Below are positions 31,959-42,097 of a stretch of DNA of 64,000 nt, piece after piece. Below the pieces are notes generated by a model. That model searched no databases and had not been told where the DNA came from. It saw nothing but the letters and a program-made list of their open reading frames with translations. The DNA comes from Littorina saxatilis. Lineage: Eukaryota > Mollusca > Gastropoda > Littorinimorpha > Littorinidae. Where the stretch lies: positions 102,622,554 through 102,686,553 of the forward strand of contig NC_090245.1 in assembly GCF_037325665.1 (NCBI RefSeq), in the 5' to 3' direction. The position numbers and the translations under genes were made by a program. How positions within the stretch are numbered: position 1 is the stretch's first letter; every line of letters begins with the position of its first letter.

Positions 31959-32278
31959 CTTTTAGGCGTTACTGCTTTTTGCTTCATCAATGTGCTAGAC
32001 TCGACGACAACAATGGCGGCAGATAAAATCTCGTCATATCACGTCTCATGTGACTACATTCACCAATCGTCAAAGCTGGGTTTTATCCACTGGGCTATCG
32101 TGAGAACAGGTTTGGTAACCTACTTTCGATTTTTTCTTCTTCTTCTTCCATTTAGTGATCACGATCAAACTTGATTTTTTTTTACGATCGTCGTATTTTT
32201 TTCTCTTCAAACGTATTGGTCGTATCCTTGGCAACTTTGCGTACAAAATATGGCGAAATCGTATGGGTAAACAGGTCT
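31802..32278. mobile_element. Span bounded by CAGACCTGTTTACCC inverted ends
   Basis: CAGACCTGTTTACCC at the left and GGGTAAACAGGTCTG at the right are perfect inverses. The right 100 bp (GCGTACAAAATATGGCGAAA) matches the MITE at 20759-21127, and the left 60 bp is weakly similar (TTGGTGTA...TTTTCA, AGCGTA). The middle contains a HAUS1-like exon (31889-31958) and a CAACAATGGCGGCAG motif on the plus strand. Confidence 0.75.
31889..31958 (-). CDS. HAUS1: HAUS1 exon, acceptor unclear
   Basis: About 70 nt encoding PLLKTDNVIAALEVEAIAH then ERF, leaving two bases that join the next exon as Phe; donor GTGAGTG. The aligned human segment is ALVDSAVALETKDTSLASF. The proposed acceptor (CCTAAAAG) lacks a pyrimidine tract. 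The exon sits inside a span bounded by MITE-type inverted ends (31802-32278), so it may be exonised, displaced or no longer used. Confidence 0.6.
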
Positions 32279-32640
32279 GTTGTACTATGGACGTTGAGAG
32301 TTTAAAAAGAGATGCAATCCATTCCCCCAAACTCCTACCTTCGCTTGCTACATTCCAATTCTCTCGAACTCCCCCACCTTCGCGTAAGCTAAAAGTCAAC
32401 ACAATATCTCATGTTTATACCCAGTGGAACCACCCTGTTGACATTTTCTATTTTATGACTTGCCCCTTTTAAGAAGCAAAATCTTTTCCGTTATTTTGAG
32501 CAGGGATGGCCAAATCATCTGCCTGATCACCAGAGGCAAGTCAAAATTCGCAGGGCTAGTAGAAATTGTCTGGCCAACAGTCGTTTCTCTGGCTGGCCAA
32601 TAAAAATTCTGGCCAAATGCAAAACTTTCGGTTCTACTAA
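32279..32640. other. Unassigned, next to HAUS1
   Basis: No exon of the missing HAUS1 N-terminus was found here. Confidence 0.4.
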
Positions 32641-32816
32641 TACAGTGGAACCCCCCTTTTAAGACCTCCACAAATCTGAGAAAATCGGGTCTTAAAAAGG
32701 AGGGAGTCTTAAAATGGGGGACATTTTACAGAGGCTATGAACAGAAAGTCTGAGAAACCAAGGTCTTAAAAAGGAGGACATCTTAAATTGGGGGGGGGGG
32801 GGGGGGGGGGGGGGGG
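32641..32816. mobile_element. CAGTGGAAC-type MITE, cut by an assembly gap
   Basis: ACAGTGGAACCCCCCTTTTA at the left; AGGTCTTAAAAAGGAGG and a G run of 26 or more bases at the gap edge. Confidence 0.8.
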
Positions 32817-33016
32817 NNNNNNNNNNNNNNNNNNNNNNNNNNNNNNNNNNNNNNNNNNNNNNNNNNNNNNNNNNNNNNNNNNNNNNNNNNNNNNNNNNNN
32901 NNNNNNNNNNNNNNNNNNNNNNNNNNNNNNNNNNNNNNNNNNNNNNNNNNNNNNNNNNNNNNNNNNNNNNNNNNNNNNNNNNNNNNNNNNNNNNNNNNNN
33001 NNNNNNNNNNNNNNNN
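32817..33016. other. Assembly gap (200 N)
   Basis: Exactly 200 Ns, a conventional gap size; it follows a poly-G run. Confidence 0.99.
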
Positions 33017-33442
33017 GCAATTTTATTTCATTCATTCACAACAGTTTCCGATGACTTGATCCATTACCGTTTTCATTCCTTCAACCATCACTTTCTCATA
33101 CAGACATACTCATTTACGGAGTGTCGCTAAAAAGTCTTAAAGGGAAGTTAAACGCAGCGAACTAATACACAATATCTTTCTCACAACTACAGCAGCGTAG
33201 CGCATTTTTGTTTCATTCATTCACAACAGTTTCCGATGCTTAATCAGTTACCGAGTATCGTTTACACTGAAGACATCAAAAGTAAACGAATTCTTGACAG
33301 ACGTGTTTCGTCACTGTCAGTCACTGCATATCGTAGTTTTCGTACACATCCACACACGCGCGCACACTCCATTCGGTCACTGTCGCTGGAATGATGATAA
33401 AGACGATGCGAAGGTGCACCACGCGTGCGCGTGTGACAGTGT
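33017..33442. repeat. Unassigned, with a 35-bp direct repeat
   Basis: TTTCATTCATTCACAACAG and following bases occur at about 33026 and 33211. The rest is unassigned. Confidence 0.6.
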
Positions 33443-34675
33443 TTAACCCGTGATTTGTAAAAATGTAAAAACATTTTACAAATCACGTCGAACCTAAAAC
33501 CGCGATTTGTAAAAATGTAAAAATGTAAAAATATCGCATTCCACAAAGTAATGCATGCCTTTTATTATTATTAATTTTTCTTGTTTAGAGCCTCTACGCT
33601 GAGTGGTGGGGGTGGTTTTAGTTCCACATCCCATTTTGGTGCAATCCCATTTTGCCGCCGTCCCATTTTTTGCCCCATCCCATTTTCGCGACATTTCACA
33701 AGCCAAGCGTCATTTTACTACCGTGTCATAACAATAGCGCGACATCCCATTTTGACACCATCCCATTTGGCCGCCATCCTATTTTTTTATTTATTCTTCT
33801 TGCCAAGCCTCACTATACTATTATACTGCGTCATTCAACTAGGAAGACATTCCGTTTACGCCAAATCCCATTTTTGCCACAATCCAAAATGTCGCGAAAT
33901 AGGGATGGCGGCGAAATGGGATGACGGCAAAACGGCATGGCGACAAAATGGAATGTGGCGCTAGTGGTATGACACGGTAGTAAAATGACACTTGGCCTGT
34001 GAAATGTCGCGAAAATGGGATGGGGGCAAAATGGGATAACGGCGTAACGGGATTGCGCCAAAATGGGATGATTTTTTTTTTTTTTTTTTTTGTTTTTTTG
34101 TTTTTTTTAAATTTGCCAAGCACATCATTGTGGGGCTTTTAATCAAAAAATATTCAAGCATCCGTCTACAACGTATCCTCATTCATCCTTCAACATTTAC
34201 ACAATATGGGATGATGGTACATGACATGGTGGTAAATGACACTTGGCCTGTAAAATGTCGCAAAAATGGGATGGGGGCAAAATGGGCTAACGGCGAAACG
34301 GGATTGCGCCAAAATGGGATGTGGAGCTAATGGTACATGATATGGTGGTAAAATGACACTTGGCATGAGAAATGTCGCCAAAATGGGATGGGGGCGAATT
34401 GGGATAACGGCGAAACGGGACTAATAGATCCCTTGACTTTGGGGTAGTGCGACGCTGTCACTGCTAGCTTTCCACTGGGAGGAAGCGACCGGATTTTCCC
34501 AACGATGGGACATCCTAGTAATGAAAAAAAATAAAATAAAATAAATCTTAAAACTAACTACCCCAAAAGTCAAGGGATTTCGTTTTTGTCCCTTGACTTT
34601 GGAGATGACAAGAAAATATCGGACGCAAAAACGTGATTTGTAAAAATTTTTACATTTTTACCAATCACGGGTTAA
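33443..34675. mobile_element. piggyBac-like non-autonomous element with hairpin ends
   Basis: Bounded by TTAA at 33443-33446 and 34672-34675, followed inward by CCCGTGATTTG (left) and its inverse CAATCACGGG (right). This fits the TTAA target and CCC/GGG termini of piggyBac. Each end is itself a hairpin (GTGATTTGTAAAA against TTTTACAAATCAC). The interior has 16-25 bp modules such as CATCCCATTTTGGCGCAAT repeated in both orientations. No transposase is present. A LINE tail is inserted at 34070-34206, and a partial inverted copy is at 54134-55258. Confidence 0.75.
34070..34206 (-). mobile_element. L1/Tx1-like LINE 3' tail inserted in a piggyBac-like element
   Basis: Poly-T at the left, then AAATTTGCCAAGCACATCAT and GTGGGGCTTTTAATC match the inverse of the LINE 3' end at 10520-10640. 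ATGGGATGAT on both sides may be a target duplication. Confidence 0.8.
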
Positions 34676-34927
34676 CAGACAGGCTTCTTGTTAAATTGTG
34701 TGAGAGGTGAGCCAAGCGAAACCGTGTCCTTGTCATGATGGCTTGCTACTCTCTCTCCCCACCCCCCCCCCCTTCCCGGGTATTTAATATTTTTTAAATA
34801 AAAAATGTGTTGTTAATATAGGTAGTGCACAACGAACACATGTTGCTGTGAAAACAGGGGACGCGTCTACAGCAATACAAAAGTGTGAATATTTGATGAC
34901 AAAAAAATATGCTATAAAATGTTGAAC
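34676..34927. other. No gene recognised
   Basis: Short unassigned stretch with a poly-C run near 34765. Confidence 0.4.
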
Positions 34928-35160
34928 ATTTATTTATTTATTTATTAAGAAGATTTCTATAGCGCATAACTAAAAGCACTATGTGCTTTACAATATCACT
35001 AGGTATAAGCACACGCAAACATACTCTGATTAAATAGAACTTAGCCTAACAAGACATACCAAGAACACTAAACATTTGAGTTCATACAAAAATAGAGAAT
35101 TAAATTAAATTAAATACTGGACAAACGATTAACATAAATGGGACGTGAACAGAAAACTGC
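34928..35160 (-). mobile_element. L2-type LINE 3' end fragment
   Basis: On the minus strand it ends TAGTTATGCGCTATAGAAA then (TAAA)n, a typical L2/CR1-group 3' terminus. No coding part is present. Confidence 0.55.
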
Positions 35161-35223
35161 TTTAATTGTTAAAAACAATGTTAATGATAGAAAAAACCAC
35201 ATGTTTTTGATATGCAAAACAGA

Positions 35224-35224
<1 letters not shown>

Positions 35225-35270
<46 letters not shown>

Positions 35271-35290
35271 TGTGTGTGTGTGTGTGTGCG
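35225..35290. repeat. (GT)n microsatellite
   Basis: Near-pure GT, followed by (GCTT)n and GCGT variants to about 35390. Confidence 0.95.
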
Positions 35291-35810
35291 TGCTTGCTTG
35301 CTTGCTTGCTTGCGTGAATGCGTGCGTAAGTGCATACGGGCGTATGTGCATTCGCACCTCTGTGTGTGCGCGCTTGCCTTCGTGTATGCCGTTGTTTTGT
35401 TCACACATTTGATATTAAGGATGAAAATATATGTAGAGCACCCGACCGGAATGCCGACATTTCAAAAAATCCGAATCAAATGGTCCTCTTCTGGTTCTTT
35501 GATAGTCCCCCGCCGTCCCTATTTCACCACATGGTACAAATTCGACCTTTAAAAGCCATTAACACTGCTTTCAGCGTCACACACCATCAGTTTCAAGAAT
35601 ATTCAAACATTGCTCTGTACTGTACTGTACTCTACTCTACTCTACTCTACTCTACTCTTTTCTTCTCTGTGCTACCAGGCGTGTCGGTCAGACAAGGTCA
35701 CTGAGTCAAAGATCACACAGTCAATTTCCTCACAAGTCAAGACCGAGATATCTCCAGTACACTGATCAGAAGGAAAGGAAGAAAAAACGGGACAGACAAA
35801 AAACAAAAAA

Positions 35811-36134
35811 ACAAGCTCTGAAAATTAAAAATATAAAAATTATGATCAAAATTAAATTTCCGAAATTGTTTTAAAACTTTTTCATCTTATTCCTTGTCGG
35901 TTCCTGATTCCAAAAACATATAGATATGATATGTTTGGATTAAAAACACGCTCAGAAAGTTAAAACGAAGAGAGGTACAGTAAAGCGTGCTATGAAGCAC
36001 AGCGCAACCGCTACCGCGCCAAACAGGCTCGTCACTTTCACTGCCTTTTGCACTAGCGGCGGACTACGTTCAGTTTCATTCTGTGAGTTCCACAGCTTCA
36101 CTAAATGTAGTAATTTCGCCTTACGCGACTTGTT
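35811..36134 (+). mobile_element. Helentron-like element, 3' half
   Basis: From ACAAGCTCTGAAAATTAAAA to CGCCTTACGCGACTTG. Very similar to the 3' half of the copy at 5477-6301; the 5' half is missing. Confidence 0.8.
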
Positions 36135-36388
<254 letters not shown>

Positions 36389-36394
36389 TCTTCT

Positions 36395-36500
36395 TCTTTT
36401 TACATTTAGTCAAGTTTTGACTAAATGTTTTAACATAGAGTGGGGAATCGAGACGAGGGTCGTGGTGTATGTGCATGTGTGTGTGTGTCTGTGTCTGTGT

Positions 36501-36555
<55 letters not shown>

Positions 36556-36660
36556 TGTGTGTGTGTGTCTGTGTGGGTAGAGCGATTTGGAGTTAACTAT
36601 TGGACCGATCTTCATGACACTTTACACGAGAGTTTCTGGGAAAGATATCCCCAGATGTTT
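36395..36660 (+). mobile_element. Helentron-like element, 5' part
   Basis: 5' end, (GT)n at 36473-36575, then GAGCGATTTGGAGTTAAC through ATATCCCCAGATG. Truncated where the next copy begins. Confidence 0.8.
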
Positions 36661-36726
36661 TTTACATTTAGTCAAGTTTTGAATAAATGTTTTAACGTAG
36701 AGGGGGGAATCGAGACGAGGGTCGTG

Positions 36727-36832
<106 letters not shown>

Positions 36833-37606
36833 GTGTAGAGCGATTCAGACCAAACTACTGGACCGATCTTTATGAAAATTGACATGAGAGTTCCTGGGAT
36901 TGATATCCCCGAATGTTTTTTTTGGTTTTTTTTTGGATAAATGTCTTTGATGACGTCATATTCGGCTTTTTGTGAAAGTTGAGGCGGCACTGTCACGCTC
37001 TCATTTTTCAACCAAATTGGTTGAAATTTTGGTCAAGTAATCTTCGACGAAGCCCGGACTTCGGTATTGCATTTCAGCTTGGTGGCTTAAAAATTAATTA
37101 ATGACTTTGGTCATTAAAAATCTGAAAATTGTAAAAAAAAAAAAAAATTATAAAACGATCCAAATTTATGTTCATCTTATTCTCCATCATTTGCTGATTC
37201 CAAAAACATATAAATATGTTATATTTGGATTAACAACAAGCTCTGAAAATTAAATATAATTATAAAAATTATTATCACAAAAAAAATTTCGAAATCAAAT
37301 TTAAAAACACTTTCATCTTATTCCTTGTCGGTTCCTGATTCCAAAAACATATAGATATGATATGTTTGAATTAAAAACACGCTCAGAAAGTTAAAACGAA
37401 GAGAGGTACAGAAAAGCGTGCTAATCTTCTCAGCGCAACGAATACCCCGCTCTTCTTATAATAATAATAACGGGCATTTATAAAGCGCCTTATCAGAAGT
37501 TCAAAGCGCGTGACAACAATACATGTATACAAAAATCATACAATCACTGTCAGATTCAAACAACACATCATGCACATCTCACATCCCCAGACTCTATACT
37601 AAGGAA

Positions 37607-38830
37607 CTATCCGTAGTGTTGTTGGAACAAGTGAGTTTTCAAATTGGACTTAAAAGATGAAATGGATGGAGAGTGACGTAATTGAAAGGGGAGTGAATTC
37701 CATAACTGAGGTCCATAATACGAAAACGTGCGGAAGCCATGAGCCTTGCGTTTAAAGCGACCTTGACAGAGAAGTCGAGCATCATCAGAAGAACGAAGGG
37801 TGCGAGAGGGAGTGTAGAGAGAGACCAGTTCAGAAAGATAGGCAGGTGCCGATTCAGAGATGATATTGTAGCAGAAGCAGGCAGCTTTATACCTAATACG
37901 TTCAGATACAGGAAGCCAGTGAAGTTCTTTCATGAGAGGAGTGCAGGGTTGTCGATGCTGTGCTCTGAAAATGAGACGTGCAGCAGAGTGTTGTACTTTT
38001 TGCAAGGGTTGGAGAGTGGAGTCAGGGCAGCCTATGAGAAGGGAGTTGCAGTAATCTAGTCTGGACAAAATGCAGGATGTAACGAGAGTTTTAGTGGCAT
38101 CAACAGTGAGAAATTTTCTTATGGAACCTATTCTTCTGATCTCAAAGTAACATGTCTGACAGACTTTTTTGATGTGTTGTTTCATTGAGAGGTGGGAGTC
38201 CATGATGAACCCAAGATTCCTAGCACTATCAGAGAGAGAAATGTCACTAGAACCTACTGTGATGGAGGCTGGAAGGGAAGTGGTCGAAGAGGAAGCTCCA
38301 GAGAAAAGAAGAAATTCAGTCTTGTCATCATTTAACTTGAGCATATTGTTTGTCATCCATGATTTAATATCTGAAGTGCAGTTTTGGAGAGTGTGCATCA
38401 CCGCTTGGATTTCTGTAGGCTTGCATGCTTGTTGGAGTTGTGTGTCGTCTGCAAAGAGGTAGTGATTGACTGCGTGTTGCTTGATGACGGCAGAGAGAGG
38501 AGTGGTGTATAGTACAAATAAAACTGGGCCTAGAACTGATCCCTGGGGAACGCCGAAACAGAGAGGAGATGGAGGAGATGAGAGATTATTGACAGACACA
38601 TACTGACTACGGCCCTGTAGATATGAACTAAACCAGTGAAGAGCGGTAGAGTGAATGCCAAAAACAGATTCGAGACGAGAGAGCAGAACAGAGTGATCGA
38701 TCGTATCGAACGCAGCTGAGTTATCCAAGAGAAGCAGAACTGATAGGTTATCATTATCCAGAGCAAAAAGAATGTCATTCACAACACGAAGCAAAACAGT
38801 CTCGGTGCTGTGGCCAGCCCTATACTATAC
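37607..38830 (-). CDS. LINE ORF2, reverse transcriptase palm to C-terminus
   Basis: RT motifs: LLLLDNSAAFDTIDHSVLL (usually LDLSAAFDT), GVPQGSVLGPVLFVLY, HYLFADDTQL (the YADD-like box, here FADD), KTEFLLFS and NLGFIMDS. It ends with the L2/CR1-type C-terminal region (LHWLPVSERIRYKAACF, YGPQLWNSLPFQLR) and a stop near 37607. Confidence 0.88.
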
Positions 38831-40530
38831 GCTGACTGAAGAGGGTTGCAGAGGTTGTTGGTTTCAAGGTGGGAGAGAAGCTGACTAAGCACTACTTTTT
38901 CCAGAATTTTAGAAATGAATGGCAAGTTGGAAACAGGCCTATAGTTTTTCAACTGATTTTTATCCAGAGATGGTTTCTTGATCAAAGGTTTAACTACTGC
39001 AGTTTTCAAGTCCATTGGCACAGTGCCAGAAGTGAGAGAAGAGTTGATTATGTTGGTTATGATGGGAAGAAAAAGGTCAAGGTTTTCATAAAACAAGTTG
39101 GTGGGGATGGGGTCTAGCTCACAAGACTTTGGCACTGTGTTCTTCAAAATCTTCAAAACAAACTGCTCAGATACAGGAGTGAAGCTATCCAACAAAGAAC
39201 CAGAGAATTGTGTAGCCGGAGGCGAAGCCACTGGTGGAGGAAAGCTATTTCTGATGGTTTCGATCTTCTCAGTGAAGTAGTCAGAAAATACAGTTGGCAG
39301 GTCCTTGGGGTCATGGGTGGTAGGGAGGCTGGAAACCGTCTGTTTTCCAAGCAGAGAATTGAAATTTTGAAAAAGTTCTTTGCATGTTCTACTACCTATA
39401 ATCTGGGCAGAGAAGAAAGCAGTTTTAGCGCCTTCAACTAAGTCATTTACTTTGCGTTTGATGGTTTCAAAAATCTCTTTGTGAACAGTGAGTTTGGATT
39501 TAAGCCAGCACCTCTCCGCCTGACGACGTTCACGTTTCAGTTTGCCAAACTGCTCAGAGATGCTACTGAACCACGGGTTAGATTTCCGCTGACGAACCGT
39601 GCGTTGGCAGAGAGGGGCGTGCCTATCAAGAATTGAGCGCAACGTCTGGTTATATTCAGTGACAGAGCAATCTTGAGATAAACCAGCTACATCATGTCTA
39701 AAAGACTCCTTATCAATCTTCTTGATGCTACGAAAAGTTATTGTTACAGGGGCAGACACAGGCTTTGGAACATTTAGACGACATAATACGGCGTTGTGGT
39801 CAGACTTAAGGTCGTGACTGACAAAACATGAACTGACAATGGCATCAGAAGGGCGATGAATGACTAAATCTAACATGTGACCATGCTTATGAGTCGGAGA
39901 GTCAACAGACTGGTGAAAACTGAACATGTCGAACAAATCTGAGAGTTTCTTGGTGTTGGAGTCCTCAGCATTTTCAAAATGAAAATTAAAGTCACCCATC
40001 ACAAGAGTTTTCCCAGGCAAAGAATCACAATGCTCAAGAAAGTCTGGAAACTGGTCAAAAAACATAGTGTTCGTGAGCTTATTCTTCTTGCTTGGAGGTG
40101 GCCTATAGACACAGGCGATGTTGATTCTAGAATCCTGAACGGTCATAGTCAGAGTAGCAGCCTCAAAGGTGGGGTGGCTCAGAGGTGATTGTGTGACGGT
40201 GCAATGTTTCTTCAGAGAGTCTTTGAAAACGAAGGCTATACCACCACCTCTACCTGCCACACCCAGCGAGTCCCGAGCGAAGGACTGCACGGAATAACCC
40301 GGCGGAGAAAGATCCTGGAGCTTCGCCTCATCACCCGCAGAACGGAGCCAGGTTTCGGTCAGCAGCATAGCGTCAATATCATTGTCAGAAATGAAAGTAC
40401 TCACAGCAGTACGTTTGTTGGATTTACCAAGGGATTGGGCGTTAAAAGCACATACAAGAATCTCTGTCGAAGGAGGTTGGTTGGACTTGGTGAGGTTGGT
40501 ATTCCATGTACTAAGAGTTTGAGATGTCAA
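38830..40530 (-). CDS. LINE ORF2, endonuclease and start of reverse transcriptase
   Basis: Apurinic-type endonuclease landmarks: CAFNAQSLGKSNKRTA, AMLLTETWL, GGGIAFVFKD, IACVYRPPPS, LVMGDFNFHF and SHDLKSDHNAVLCRL. Then a linker rich in Lys/Arg, and the first RT block (TAVVKPLIKKPSLDKNQLKN, YRPVSNLPFISKILEKV). The frame changes near 38820, within the segment that should read SAYxxGHSTETVLLRV. The first dozen codons upstream (MAKAVPVELTS) come from the host Helentron-like element, not the LINE. Confidence 0.85.
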
Positions 40531-40675
40531 TTCCACTGGCACTGCCTTTGCCACGGGCGGTGGAGTGACGATGCTACGAGTATACGGTCTTGCTGCGTTG
40601 CGTTGCGTTCAGTTTCATTCTGTGAGTTCGACAGCTACTTGACTAAATGTTGTATTTTCGCCTTACGCGACTTGT

Positions 40676-40848
40676 TTCATTTTTTTCGAGAAATGTCTTT
40701 GATGACGTCATATCCGACTGTTTGTAAAAGTTGAGGCGGCACTGTCACACCCTCATTTTTCAATGAAATTGGTTGACATTTAGGACAAGTAATCTTCGAC
40801 CAAGGCCGAACTTTGGTATTGCATTTCAGCTTGGAGGCTTACCCAGCA
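40676..40848 (+). mobile_element. Helentron-like element, middle fragment
   Basis: GAGAAATGTCTTTGATGACG through TTTCAGCTTGGAGGCTTA; cut off by the ACGT-rich block. TGACGTCA at 40703-40710. Confidence 0.75.
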
Positions 40849-41345
40849 AACAATTTTACGTTGTATTCACGTTATATTCACGTTGGGTTACGTTGGGTTT
40901 ACGTTGCGTTTCAACGTTTTTTTTTGTAGATTTGTATGGACGAAATCACGTGGGAATAACGTTGGAAAACAACGTTGCATTTTACGTGACACCAACGTGA
41001 ATGCAACGTGAATTATTGGTGGAAGTGGATTGTTCGTAAAAACATTACGTGAATTTTACGTTGTCACAACGTGAATTTTTGGTTGTGGTTGTGGTTTGGT
41101 TGAAATTGCGTTGCATTTTTACGTAATGTCCACGTGAATGGAACGTAAATTTTAGGTCAAAATTCAGATCAAAAATTACGTGAATTCTACGTTGACACAA
41201 CGTAAAAGTTGTGTTTTGGTGCATTTTTCCTGATAAAATTGACGTGAATTACACGTCGACACAACGTGAAATTTTGGTTGTGGTTGTGGTTTGGTTTGAT
41301 TTCGACGTGAATGCAACGTTGAGAGTGAATGTAGGTTTTGGTAAA
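40849..41345. repeat. ACGT-rich repeat block
   Basis: It starts ACCCAGCAAACA and carries over 20 copies of degenerate ACGTTG, ACGTGAAT and CAACGTGAAT motifs in both orientations, plus TTTTGGTTGTGGTTGTGG twice (about 41082 and 41274). No coding. It resembles a non-autonomous DNA element built from palindromic ACGT units. Confidence 0.7.
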
Positions 41346-41946
41346 TGTATACACGCACACACACCAACTTTCACATTCAGTCACAGATCATAAGGACTAT
41401 TACATGTAACACCATAAACTCAAGATACGATCAACAATTTTATTTCATAACAAAAACATGCATATTATGTTGCGGAGAAACTAAAAATGCAGCAGCTTTG
41501 CAGGGCTACAGCACAGCATATTCAATCGATTTCATTCTTTGTCCTGGTGGTCCTCTTCTCCCAGGCAGTCCTCGATGCGCCTCTTTGATGCTGGTCGCTA
41601 AACAAAGCAAAGACAGCACATTGATATTAGTGACACCAGAGCCTCCATAATGTCTGGAGTAGAAATACACATCTTTTCAACTTAGGTCACTTTTTAGTAA
41701 CTTTCCACTGCCTACTATGTCTCTGGCCTACTGCCAACTGAGTGTTGACACTACATGTATTTCTTTTTAATATATGAAATGAAGCATTATGTCCCTTCTT
41801 CGAGCCTTGTGTCAGATTTAGGCCGCAAGCCAAGACAACAAAAGACTGTGTGCCGGTGTGTATTCCTTCCATAAGAAATGAAGTATTTCAAACGAAAATT
41901 GATCGTTTCAGAACAGTTTGGGGGTATTTTATTTGTATTTGCATCA
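41346..41946. other. Unassigned stretch
   Basis: No gene or repeat recognised. Confidence 0.4.
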
Positions 41947-42097
41947 TTAACCTTCGCCAGAACACACATAAACCCTTGCATAACCGACGATGCGGGTCGT
42001 CCATGGCCCATATTTTTTTATAGAGGCCTCGAAGTGTTTATTCCTTAACCGATGGTGCGGGTCCTCCACGACCCATATTCTCCAAGAGAGTCATACA

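Larger units (their letters stand above)
37457..40530 (-). mobile_element. L2-type LINE, 5'-truncated, about 3.1 kb
   Basis: Endonuclease and reverse transcriptase are encoded on the minus strand; the 3' end AGGCGCTTTATAAATGCCCG followed by (TTATTA)n is typical of L2. The insertion is young enough that only one frame change interrupts the ORF. Upstream ORF1 and the 5' UTR are absent. Confidence 0.85.

Noticed and set aside
32279-32480. HAUS1 N-terminal exon
   Set aside because: No frame resembles the HAUS1 N-terminus and no paired splice sites are evident.
38869-39441. Plus-strand ORFs opposite the LINE
   Set aside because: They are shadows of the minus-strand endonuclease/RT reading frame.
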